Below are positions 1-8,561 of a stretch of 64,000 nt of DNA, one piece after another. The notes beneath the pieces are model-generated. The model made no database searches. It worked only from the letters and a program-made list of their open reading frames with translations, and was not told where the DNA came from. Numbering within the stretch: the first letter of the stretch is position 1; the number at the start of each line of letters is the position of its first letter. Source of the stretch: CAZTHM01 sp041946825 (GTDB lineage: Bacteria; Acidobacteriota; Terriglobia; UBA7540); NCBI GenBank assembly GCA_041946825.1, contig JBHGBD010000021.1:17630-81629 (forward strand), written 5' to 3'. A program made the position numbers and the translations under genes.

Positions 1-856
1 TCACCGTGGCGCTCGGCGCCTGCATACCGCCAAGCTGCTTATAGTTTTTCAGATCCTCCGCCAACTCTTTGCACGTCTGGTAACGCTCGTCGGGGTTCTT
101 GGCCAGCGCCTTTTGAATCACGTAGCTCAAGCCGGGGTGAATCGTGGCGTCGAGCTCGCGCGGGGGAATCGGATTCTCGTTGATGATCTTGTAGATGACC
201 GTGGTGATGTTCTGTCCACCGAACGGTTTCTCGCCGGTGACCAATTCGTAGAGAACCACGCCCAAAGCGAAAATATCCGACCGGCCGTCGATCTGGCGCC
301 CCTTGACCTGCTCGGGGGACATGTAGTTTGGGGTGCCGAGGATCTGCCCGGCCTGCGTCATGCCTGTGGACATCATCTTCGCGATACCGAAGTCCGTAAC
401 CTTGACCAGGCCGCTGTCCAGAATCATGATATTCGCGGGCTTGATATCGCGGTGCACGATCTTGTGCGAATGCGCGTGGTCGAGCGCGCTGCACACCTGC
501 TCATACATCGGAATGATGGTCTCGACGGGAAGGACGGTTTGTTGTTCGACCAGGTCCTGGAGCGACTTTCCTTCCAGGAACTCCATGGCGAGGTAAAGAA
601 TCCCTTCGTCTTCGCCGAAATCGTAAACCGTTACGATGTTGGGGTGAGCGAGAACTCCGGCGGCTTGCGCTTCGCGCTGGAATCGGGCTTTGAAGTCTTC
701 GAACTCGGCAGGCGTCAACCCTTCCACGAGCATGGTCTTGACCGCCACCGTGCGGCCGATGACGGGGTCGAAGCCCTGGTAAACTACACCCATCGACCCC
801 CGACCCAGTTCGGACACAATCTGGTATCGGCCGGCCTTTGTTATGGGCCCGGGCAT
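1..856 (-). CDS. Ser/Thr protein kinase, PknB-like, C-terminal part cut off by the window edge
   Basis: A Hanks-type kinase is read from an ATG at 856 (MPGPITKAGRYQIV) and stays open to position 1, about 285 residues. The glycine loop GRGSMG lies near residues 18-23, the ATP-binding lysine in VAVK at 40, the catalytic loop HRDIKPAN at 135-142 and the DFG motif at 155-157, followed by an APE-type SPE segment. All core catalytic residues are present, so it should be an active kinase that phosphorylates Ser/Thr on unknown partners. The part missing at the edge would hold any transmembrane or sensor domain. A GC-rich hairpin and a promoter-like pair lie upstream. The frame on the opposite strand is a shadow. 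Confidence 0.93.
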   Translation of the reverse strand, partial: MPGPITKAGRYQIVSELGRGSMGVVYQGFDPVIGRTVAVKTMLVEGLTPAEFEDFKARFQREAQAAGVLAHPNIVTVYDFGEDEGILYLAMEFLEGKSLQDLVEQQTVLPVETIIPMYEQVCSALDHAHSHKIVHRDIKPANIMILDSGLVKVTDFGIAKMMSTGMTQAGQILGTPNYMSPEQVKGRQIDGRSDIFALGVVLYELVTGEKPFGGQNITTVIYKIINENPIPPRELDATIHPGLSYVIQKALAKNPDERYQTCKELAEDLKNYKQLGGMQAPSATV

Positions 857-879
857 TCTGGCCTCGCTCTCATGGGCGG

Positions 880-904
880 GAGGGTGGCACGCGTGCGCAC
901 CCTC
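880..904 (-). other. GC-rich hairpin in the kinase leader
   Basis: GAGGGTG at 880-886 pairs with CACCCTC at 898-904, and the inner CACG/CGTG extends the stem with a small bulge. It lies between the candidate kinase promoter and its start codon, so it would be in the 5' leader. It could be a structural element that affects translation, or chance in GC-rich DNA. Confidence 0.3.
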
Positions 905-999
905 TTTGAGTTGGACCCGATCTCGACAACTCCAAACTCAATCGACGGATCTTGGAATTCTTCCAGCCGCCTTGTGGTTTGAACCAGTTGGACAAGCGC

Positions 1000-1028
1000 A
1001 GCCTAGCGCAAATGAGAAAGCAAGTCAA
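1000..1028 (-). promoter_or_regulatory. Candidate sigma70-type promoter of the kinase gene
   Basis: On the minus strand TTGACT (1028-1023) and TAGGCT (1005-1000) are separated by exactly 17 bases. It points at the kinase start about 145 bases downstream. The same TTGAC-N17-TAGnCT layout appears at 7087 and 63773. This is a motif match only. Confidence 0.45.
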
Positions 1029-1220
1029 CGGCACCTAAGTCCTATTTCAAGAAAGAGCATCACAGGACGCTTTGAATGTTGTTTATTCTCGGATGGTTGT
1101 TGAGATGGTAATGGGTTACTCCCCGACCTTGCTCGGGGGAATGGCGCGCGGAGGTCTCCCGGCGGGCCGGGCATCGCAGAATGCTCTGCGCCCTTCAAAC
1201 GTAGTAGGATTAATTGGCTC

Positions 1221-2546
1221 ATGACGATTCGAGGCAAAACGGTCCTGCCGGGCCGACGGCGTCGAGGCGTTGCCAGTTGCAGACTGCCACGCTCCCTTGC
1301 GTTGATCATCGCAGTGGTTATTTCCGGAGTGTCCGCGCTGTCGTCGCACGGGGGGCCTCAGGAAGCAGCGATTCGGTCATTGCCGGCAGGGACGAACATT
1401 TACCTGCGGCTTGAGACGCCGGTCAGCACGACATCTTCGCATCTGCGCGACCCCGTCAAAGCCCGCGTGGTTCGGGACGTCCCGTGGAGCGGGACTCCTA
1501 CGCAAATTGCGGTTCCGGTGGGTGCCAAGCTCAGCGGAACCATCGAGAGACTCATCCCCAGTTCCAGCCCCACGGACCGCGCGCGCCTGCGGCTGCGCTT
1601 CTCGCAGTTGGAACTGCCGGGTTTGCCGGCGGTCTCGGTTGAAGGGCATGTCGCCGAGGTCGAGAATGCGCGCGAGACGGTTCTCGCCGACGGCACAATC
1701 CGCGGAGTTCTGGCCAGCGAACTTCCCATCAGCATGCTCGAAGAAGCGCTCGACAAGCTGAAAAAACAACGCCCGGACGTTGGCGATCAGGCAAAAAAAA
1801 CCTCGGAGGAGAGGCTGGGGAAATCCGATACCTCGATCGAGTATCCCGCCGGCACTGACTTCGCACTGGTTTTGGATAAGCCCCTTGAACTCCCCAGGAT
1901 TTTTCCGCCCACGGTCGAGGACACACTCAGCTCGCAAGTGAACGCACCGGTCACGCATCTGCTCACGGAGGCGCCACAACGCGTCTCGGGCAAAGACGGC
2001 AAACCGGGCGATCCGCTCAATCTGGTCATCATCGGCAACGCCGAGGAAATCCGCCGCGCCTTCCAGGAGGGCGGATGGGTTGAAGCCGAGAAGCTGACCG
2101 GCAAATCGCTGTTCGAAACCGTCCGCGCGGTGATGGGAGATAAAGGCTACGGATCGGCTCCTGTTTCACAGCTCTACCTTTATGGGCGGGCGGAAGACCT
2201 GGCGTTCCAGAAAATGCTGAATACCTTTGCCAAGCGCCACCACCTGCGGCTTTGGCGGTCGTCCGCGAAGGCCGAGGACGGCCGCGAAATCTGGCTGGGC
2301 GCGGCGACCCACGACGTCGGCATGGACGTTCGACCGGGCGTGGTATCCCACGCCATCGATCCGGAGATTGATAAGGAGCGCGACAAGGTCGGCGCCGATC
2401 TCGCCGCTACCGGCCGAGTCGCAGTTCTTTGCCCTGTCACCCGGCCGAACCCCCTTTCCGAAGGTATGACTGCCACCGGGGGAAACTGGAAGACCGACGG
2501 GCGCCTGCTGGCGATTGAGTTGAAAACAGTGAACAGTGCACAGTGA
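1221..2546 (+). CDS. Secreted or anchored protein with C-terminal LssY domain
   Basis: The 441-residue product has a basic N terminus and one hydrophobic stretch at about residues 25-43, so it is exported or anchored. Residues about 45-150 contain a beta-rich segment (IPVGAKLSGTIERL-like pattern around 95-120). From about 264 to 400 it matches the LssY_C domain, with signatures LNLVIIGN, a GWVEA segment, LRLWR, WLGAATHDVG and ID.EID.ERD. LssY_C proteins are known from lipid-related and envelope loci, but no reaction is established. The ATG at 1221 directly precedes the basic leader. It stands alone, 86 bases before the next gene; function unknown. Confidence 0.8.
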   Translation: MTIRGKTVLPGRRRRGVASCRLPRSLALIIAVVISGVSALSSHGGPQEAAIRSLPAGTNIYLRLETPVSTTSSHLRDPVKARVVRDVPWSGTPTQIAVPVGAKLSGTIERLIPSSSPTDRARLRLRFSQLELPGLPAVSVEGHVAEVENARETVLADGTIRGVLASELPISMLEEALDKLKKQRPDVGDQAKKTSEERLGKSDTSIEYPAGTDFALVLDKPLELPRIFPPTVEDTLSSQVNAPVTHLLTEAPQRVSGKDGKPGDPLNLVIIGNAEEIRRAFQEGGWVEAEKLTGKSLFETVRAVMGDKGYGSAPVSQLYLYGRAEDLAFQKMLNTFAKRHHLRLWRSSAKAEDGREIWLGAATHDVGMDVRPGVVSHAIDPEIDKERDKVGADLAATGRVAVLCPVTRPNPLSEGMTATGGNWKTDGRLLAIELKTVNSAQ

Positions 2547-2563
2547 ACAGCGGACAGTGAACG
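2524..2563. repeat. Short direct repeats of a CAGTGAAC unit
   Basis: Three copies of CAGTGAAC and one CAGTGCAC lie within 40 bases at the end of the LssY-C gene and just after its stop. The unit is less GC-rich than its surroundings. The array overlaps the last codons of that gene, so it may have altered its C terminus. Confidence 0.55.
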
Positions 2564-2632
2564 GAGGCGGGCATTGACGAAACTGTCGGCGCAAGGTATG
2601 TTCTGGATTCGGATTCCCACGCGAGGGTAAGC

Positions 2633-2974
2633 ATGGCAACAACTTCGAAAATCACGCCGGCCCCGGCCAAGCCGGTTCGCGGCCAGATCATCGAGGCGGA
2701 GATCAAATCGACGGTCGACGCGACGCGCCCGCTTCCACTCGTCTGCGGACTATACGCCGTCGAAACGCCGGAAGGTGTCTGGCTGTGCGCCTATTACGGT
2801 ATGAATCGCAGCGTCTTTGATTTCCTCCCGCAGAAGGGCGCGGCCGTGGACGAATCGAAACTCGGCATCGTATTTCATCACAAGGAATTCGTTGCGAAGG
2901 ACCAGTACCAGCCCGCCGTCTGGGATGAGTTCAAGAAACAGCGCATGATGGCTTACGGCGGTCACGGGGAGTAG
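2633..2974 (+). CDS. Small conserved-looking hypothetical protein
   Basis: The 113-residue product is soluble, with no signal peptide or membrane segment. Its N terminus is rich in Ala, Pro and Lys, and the body contains aromatic-rich stretches (YAVETPEGVWLCAYYGM, FHHKEF). I do not recognise a family. Codon usage is like that of its neighbours and the reading frame is longer than the antisense alternative. It sits between the LssY-C gene and an exported protein, and nothing in the context points to a function. Confidence 0.6.
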   Translation: MATTSKITPAPAKPVRGQIIEAEIKSTVDATRPLPLVCGLYAVETPEGVWLCAYYGMNRSVFDFLPQKGAAVDESKLGIVFHHKEFVAKDQYQPAVWDEFKKQRMMAYGGHGE

Positions 2975-3056
2975 TCACAGGGCATCGCCGGCCCGGCAAG
3001 AGCCTCACGGCGAACTGCGAAAAAAGAGCAATTGAACGTCAAAAGGAGGGGCTTCT

Positions 3057-3740
3057 ATGCGGTTCCTGAGAAGAACGGCAGTTGTGTGGGTGGTGTGTTC
3101 AGGGCTGGTCGCCGCAGCCTGGGCCCAGTTCGGCGGGATGGGGAGAGGAATGGGCCAGACGCCCCAAATCCCCGGGGTGTTCAAGCCGGAGGTCGGAGCG
3201 GGCGCGCAATACCAGGTGACTCAAAAGTCCAAGAAGATGTCGTGGGCGGTTGCCATCGTGGGTAAAGAAAGCGTCGAGGGCAAGGATGGATACTGGCTCG
3301 AGATGCGGATGGATGACAAGGAATCGGGTGGGATGATCATGAAGTCCCTCGCCGTTCCCCGCGACGGCGGGACCGACATCAAACGCGTGATCATGCAGCA
3401 GCCCGGCCAGCCACCCATGGAAATGCCCATGGGCATGATGGGGATGATGGCGCGCGGGCAGAAAGCCGCCACGACGGAGGAGGCCCTGGGCGAGAAAATC
3501 GGAACCGAAACCGTCACCGTCCCCGCCGGGACTTTCACTTGCGACCATTATCGGTCGAAGCACGGCAATGAACCGGCGGACATCTGGGTTGCCGCCAAAG
3601 TGTCTCCCTACGGCCTGATTAAGATGACCTCCGCCAGTTCTACCATGGTCCTCGAGAAGGTGCTTTCGAATGAAACCTCGAAGATCAAGGGTGAGCCGCA
3701 GAAAATGGACTTTGGGATGCCCGGCGGGCGGCCGCAATAG
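3057..3740 (+). CDS. Exported hypothetical protein, methionine-rich, DUF4412/DUF3108-like
   Basis: The 227-residue product starts at an ATG preceded by the strong ribosome site AAAGGAGG. A signal peptide ends near AAAWAQ at residue 23. A Gly/Met-rich stretch follows, and a second Met-rich run (MEMPMGMMGMM) lies near residues 120-131. The segment VTVPAGTFTCDHYR resembles DUF3108/DUF4412 periplasmic proteins, in which a small beta domain is set by an amount-of-protein or lipid-binding fold of unknown role. The Met clusters could bind a soft metal such as copper, which is speculation. It is monocistronic. Confidence 0.7.
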   Translation: MRFLRRTAVVWVVCSGLVAAAWAQFGGMGRGMGQTPQIPGVFKPEVGAGAQYQVTQKSKKMSWAVAIVGKESVEGKDGYWLEMRMDDKESGGMIMKSLAVPRDGGTDIKRVIMQQPGQPPMEMPMGMMGMMARGQKAATTEEALGEKIGTETVTVPAGTFTCDHYRSKHGNEPADIWVAAKVSPYGLIKMTSASSTMVLEKVLSNETSKIKGEPQKMDFGMPGGRPQ

Positions 3741-3815
3741 TCCGACTTCCTGCCTGAACCTACCTTGAATCTTGCGGGGCCGCCGGCGCTTCCCAACGGC
3801 GGCCTCGCTTTCCCC

Positions 3816-3844
3816 TTGCCAATTTCCTTGCCATAGAGTATTTA
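3816..3844 (+). promoter_or_regulatory. Candidate promoter of the arginine operon
   Basis: TTGCCA (3816-3821) and TATTTA (3839-3844) are separated by 17 bases. Transcription would start near 3851, only about 16 bases before the argR start codon. The AT-rich stretch stands out from its GC-rich surroundings. Confidence 0.45.
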
Positions 3845-3853
3845 TACATGGTC

Positions 3854-3867
3854 TGCATAAACTTGCA
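3854..3867 (+). promoter_or_regulatory. argR: Candidate ArgR operator overlapping the argR start
   Basis: TGCATAAACTTGCA is an imperfect palindrome whose layout, two TGCA/TGAAT-like arms around an AT-rich centre, resembles known ARG boxes. It lies just downstream of the candidate -10 element and ends at the first base of the argR ATG. Bound ArgR would block transcription of argR-argG-argH, giving autoregulation by arginine. Binding is inferred. Confidence 0.45.
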
Positions 3868-4316
3868 TGGACCAGCTCTATCGGCGCAACCAAATCCGCG
3901 AGCTCCTGGCGGGCGAAACCGTCGCCACCCAGGACGAACTGCGCCGGAAACTGGCGCGGCGCGGCATCCACGTCACCCAGGCCACCATCTCCCGCGACAT
4001 CGAAGAACTGGGCCTGATCAAGACGCGAGAAGGTTATCGCCTTCCCGACACACCGGAGCCACCCGGCACGCTCCCCCAGCCCACGCTGCCGCTCATCCTC
4101 AAAGAGTTTGTGCGTGACGTGCAACTGGCCGCGAACCTCGTGGTCATCAAGACCAATCCCGGCAACGCGCACTCCGTCGGCGTGGCGCTCGACGCCGGAC
4201 GTTGGCCGGAAGTGGTGGGCACGGTGGCGGGTGACGACACCATCTTTATTGCCACGCCGGGAGCACATGAGGCGGCGCGCCTCCGCAAGAAGATTCTCGC
4301 GATCCTGGCCGCATAG
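3867..4316 (+). CDS. argR: Arginine repressor ArgR
   Basis: The 149-residue product has the usual ArgR length and layout. The N-terminal winged helix includes DELRRKLARRGIHVTQATIS, with the SR-type recognition helix followed by RDIEELGL. The C-terminal hexamerisation and arginine-binding domain contains NLVVIKTNPGNAHSVGVALD and GTVAGDDTIFIAT, including the Asp-Asp pair that binds arginine. It should repress arginine synthesis when arginine is plentiful. It is the first gene of an operon with argG 27 bases downstream. The leader is very short, about 16 bases, and no clear ribosome site is seen. Confidence 0.95.
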   Translation: MDQLYRRNQIRELLAGETVATQDELRRKLARRGIHVTQATISRDIEELGLIKTREGYRLPDTPEPPGTLPQPTLPLILKEFVRDVQLAANLVVIKTNPGNAHSVGVALDAGRWPEVVGTVAGDDTIFIATPGAHEAARLRKKILAILAA

Positions 4317-4343
4317 CGGACCGAATCAGTGAAAGGAAACCCC

Positions 4344-5593
4344 ATGGCGTCAGACGGCGAACCGAAAGTCAAACGAGTGGTTCTGGCATATTCCGGAGGC
4401 CTCGATACCTCCATCATCATTCCCTGGCTGCGGGAGAATTACGGCTGCGAGGTCGTGGCCATGGTCGGCGATGTCGGCCAGGGCGACGACTATGAGGCGG
4501 TGCGGAAGAAGGCGCTGCGCACCGGCGCCTCCCGCGTCTTTGTTGAAGACCTGCGCGAGGAATTCATCACCGGGTATATCTGGAAGGCGCTGCAGGCCGG
4601 CGCGGTCTACGAAGGTAAATACCTGCTCGGTACGTCGCTGGCGCGGCCGGTGCTCGCCAAGGCTCAGGTGAAAGTTGCCCTCGCCTGCGGCGCCGACGCC
4701 GTCGCCCACGGCTGCACGGGGAAGGGAAACGACCAGGTGCGCTTCGAGATGACCTATAAGGCGCTCGCGCCCCATCTGCGTGTCATCGCTCCCTGGCGCG
4801 AATGGTCCATCAAGTCGCGCGAGGACGCGATTGATTACGCGCGCGCCCACGATGTTCCGGTTCCCGTCACCAAGAAGGAGCCTTACAGCCGCGATCAGAA
4901 CATTCTGCACCTGAGCCACGAAGGCGGGCCGCTCGAAACCAAGCTCGGCGAGCCGCCCGAGGATGCGTGGAAGTTGACGCGTTCGCCGCAGAAGGCGCCC
5001 AACCGCGAGACGCAGGTCACCATCGGTCTCGAGCAGGGAATTCCCGTCGCGGTCGACGGGAAGAAGCTCAAGCCCATTAAGCTTTTTGAAACCCTCAACA
5101 CGCTCGCGGGCGAACATGGCGTGGGCCGCACCGACCTGGTCGAGAACCGCCTGGTGGGAATGAAATCGCACGGTGCGTACGAGACCCCCGCCGGGACGCT
5201 CCTCCACGCCGCGCATCACGAGCTCGAGGCGCTCTGCCTCGATCGCGAGACATTCCATTACAAGCAGCACGTGGCACTGCGCTACGCCGAGCTGGTCTAT
5301 TTCGGCCAATGGTTCACCCCGCTGCGCGAGGCGCTCGACGGGTTCGTCGAGAAAACTCAGCGCAACGTCACGGGTTCCGTCACCCTCGGCCTCTACAAAG
5401 GCAATGTGCGCATCATTGACCGCCACTCGCCTTACTCGCTCTACGACACGAGCATCGGCGGGTTCACCATGGGCTCCGACTACAACCAGAAGGACGCGGA
5501 AGGATTCATCAACATCCTGGGTCTGCCGGTGAGGATTGCCGCGGCCAAGGAAGCCGGGACGCGCGCCGCGGCCGCGGGAAGAAGGAGCCGGGG

Positions 5594-5597
<4 letters not shown>
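4344..5597 (+). CDS. argG: Argininosuccinate synthase
   Basis: ArgG joins citrulline and aspartate with ATP to make argininosuccinate in the cytoplasm. The 417-residue product starts at an ATG with AAAGGA eight bases upstream; an in-frame GTG at 4329 would add five residues but lacks such a site. The PP-loop LAYSGGLDTSI lies near the N terminus, and GCTGKGNDQVRFE, TKKEPYSRDQNILH and YDTSIGGFTMGSDYNQKDAEGFI mark the substrate-binding parts of type-1 ArgG. It overlaps argH by four bases (ATGA), so the two are translationally coupled. Confidence 0.96.
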
Positions 5598-6994
<1,397 letters not shown>

Positions 6995-7086
6995 CCGGTC
7001 ATTTTGTCTCTCGGGCGGCCGCCACGGGCGCCGCCCCACCGGCCGCGGGAAAAAGGAGAAACTCCAATCCGCAACGAATTTTTCTC

Positions 7087-7115
7087 TTGACATTCCGGCA
7101 AGAGTATGCTAGTCT
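7087..7115 (+). promoter_or_regulatory. Strong-looking promoter without an assigned gene
   Basis: TTGACA (7087-7092) is followed after 17 bases by TAGTCT (7110-7115). The -35 element is a perfect consensus. No convincing protein-coding gene lies between here and the convergent phosphoesterase gene. Confidence 0.5.
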
Positions 7116-7121
7116 AGGACT

Positions 7122-7420
7122 GTTGGTTACCGAATGGCCTAGACCTGGTGCACGTGCTTGCTGGCCAGGAGGGAACGTGGGGCGAAACTTCCAGGGTCGG
7201 TGGCGTGGAGCGGAGAGGCGACGAGGCTTCGGCGGAGCTGCCTTTTTCGGGGACGGTCAAGACTTCTGCATCCGTGACAGGTCGGCTTCCCTATACCCTG
7301 AAAACCGGGAAGCTGACAAGTGGTTTGTTTTCAATACAGGAATTCCAGAATTTCGAGGCGAAGCTGGTAAGTCATTCAGAATCATCAAATGTTAAATTTT
7401 TCTACAAAGCTGGTTAGTCG
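7122..7420 (+). ncRNA. Candidate structured noncoding RNA
   Basis: Downstream of the promoter at 7087-7115, CCTGG (7144-7148) pairs with CCAGG (7165-7169), and an 11-pair stem is formed by 7281-7291 with 7307-7317, including one G-U pair and a 15-base loop. I do not recognise tmRNA, RNase P RNA, SRP RNA or a known riboswitch. The 3' end is a guess set at the AT-rich tail. A short peptide gene at 7148-7417 is the alternative. Confidence 0.25.
7361..7419. repeat. Pair of imperfect 13-base direct repeats
   Basis: AAGCTGGTAAGTC at 7361-7373 recurs as AAGCTGGTTAGTC at 7407-7419, a 12 of 13 match with starts 46 bases apart. Both lie in the AT-rich tail of the argH downstream region. Confidence 0.5.
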
Positions 7421-7477
7421 TTTATTTTCAATCATTTATCAGGATATCTACGGCGGTAAGGGCCCTTCCGCGCCACC

Positions 7478-8338
7478 TCAATCGTCTCGCCACGATTTGT
7501 AGATCGAGTGCTCCAAGGACTCTAGTTTCCCGGTGTCGATGAGCACCCAGTGCGGACGACTGTGGTCGCAGCCGGGGTTGACGACGACGGTGCGGCCGAC
7601 ACGGTCGGCGAAAGCTCCGGACATCATCGGGCTTTCGTGAATGTGGCCGTGGAGTGAGAGGAGCGGTTGCCGCGCTTCGATCCAGCGGCGCAGCGCGCGG
7701 CTGCCGATATGCTCGCGGTTGAAGAGCACGTCACAGCGCGTGCCGTGCGGAGGGCAGTGGATCACCGCGATGGTCTGCTCGGTCGCGGGCAGGAGCGCGA
7801 GTTCGTCCTCGAGTGTCGGCAGCGAGCTCAGGTGAGCCGCGAAATCCTGAATCTCCACAAAACCCCGTTCAGTCGTGAGAACGCATCGCGCGAGCGCCGG
7901 GTAAGGTCCGGTATCCCGGGCATCGTCGCGCCGCTCGAAATCCTTGAACGAAAACGGCGTGGGCGGAACGAACGCCAGACCCGCCAGCGTCAGGTCACCA
8001 AACTGCGCCGTTCTGCGGTGAAGGTCCTCGACGAGCCCCATCGTCTCAAGCTGGCGCAGCGCCAGCACGATGGTCGCGCAATCGTCGTTTCCCGGTATGG
8101 CGAAAACGCGCAGGGAAGGCCGCGCCCGCTTCCACTCCTCGACCAGCGGCCGGACCTCGCTCATCAGGAACTCCGGCTGCGATTCGGGAAGATCGACCCG
8201 CGACGAGCTCGGAGTGCCGGGGCACAAGTCCCCGCCGAGAATGATCGCGTCGGCTTGGTGGCGAACCGCTGCTTCTCCCGCCGCGCGGTAGAGCGACACG
8301 TGGCCGTGCAGATCGGACGTGTAGATGAGTCGAGCCAT
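7478..8338 (-). CDS. Metallophosphoesterase, calcineurin-like
   Basis: The product carries the metal-binding blocks of the family in order: SDLHGH near the N terminus, GGDLCPG, GNDD, a central His in VIHCPPHGT, and a final LHGHIHESP. These define a dinuclear metal site for hydrolysis of a phosphoester or diester. The order and the HGHIH ending resemble small predicted phosphoesterases; the substrate is unknown. An in-frame TTG or other start further up at 8383 exists, but the ATG at 8338 begins MARLIYTSD directly before the first motif and has GGCAGG upstream, so I use it. It is convergent with the arginine operon. Confidence 0.88.
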   Translation of the reverse strand: MARLIYTSDLHGHVSLYRAAGEAAVRHQADAIILGGDLCPGTPSSSRVDLPESQPEFLMSEVRPLVEEWKRARPSLRVFAIPGNDDCATIVLALRQLETMGLVEDLHRRTAQFGDLTLAGLAFVPPTPFSFKDFERRDDARDTGPYPALARCVLTTERGFVEIQDFAAHLSSLPTLEDELALLPATEQTIAVIHCPPHGTRCDVLFNREHIGSRALRRWIEARQPLLSLHGHIHESPMMSGAFADRVGRTVVVNPGCDHSRPHWVLIDTGKLESLEHSIYKSWRDD

Positions 8339-8561
8339 CACTTGCCTGCCAGCCGATTGTAATGGCAACGCGTGCTCTCGCAAATAAGTTCCAACCGCAT
8401 TCTCACTGTGGACGTGTCAACCGCAAAGAGGCAACAGGAATCCAATCCGGCAGGGTAAAATGGTGTTTCGCGTCAAGGGCGTTACGAAGATTTTGCCAAG
8501 CGGGGGGCCGCATTGCGACTGAGCGTCAGCGGGCGGTCGCAGCCTCCGGCAGGGGGACTCT

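Larger units (their letters stand above)
857..1220. other. Intergenic region between divergent genes
   Basis: This 364-base gap separates the kinase (minus) from the LssY-C gene (plus). It holds the candidate kinase promoter at 1000-1028, the leader hairpin at 880-904 and a second perfect hairpin CCCCGA/TCGGGG with a six-base loop at 1121-1138, upstream of the plus-strand gene. I see no convincing plus-strand promoter and no credible small gene. Confidence 0.5.
6995..7477. other. Intergenic region with a possible orphan transcription unit
   Basis: This 483-base gap lies between argH and the convergent phosphoesterase gene. It is GC-rich up to about 7060 and turns AT-rich after 7320. It contains the promoter-like pair at 7087-7115, several stems, and two imperfect direct repeats at 7361-7373 and 7407-7419. 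Open frames at 7087-7395 and 7148-7417 have no recognisable product and the first would begin within the -35 element, so I do not call them genes. Confidence 0.5.

Noticed and set aside
113..982. Plus-strand open frame of 289 residues
   Set aside because: It is antisense to the Ser/Thr kinase, whose catalytic motifs are clear on the minus strand.
3099..4268. Minus-strand open frame of 389 residues, His-rich
   Set aside because: It runs opposite two real genes, the exported Met-rich protein and argR, and has no family features; its His content comes from reversed Met codons.
4350..5426. Minus-strand open frame of 358 residues
   Set aside because: It is fully antisense to argG, which has complete family motifs.
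7087..7395. Plus-strand open frame of 102 residues starting at TTG
   Set aside because: Its start codon is part of the -35 element TTGACA, so it cannot be read from that promoter, and no family is recognisable.
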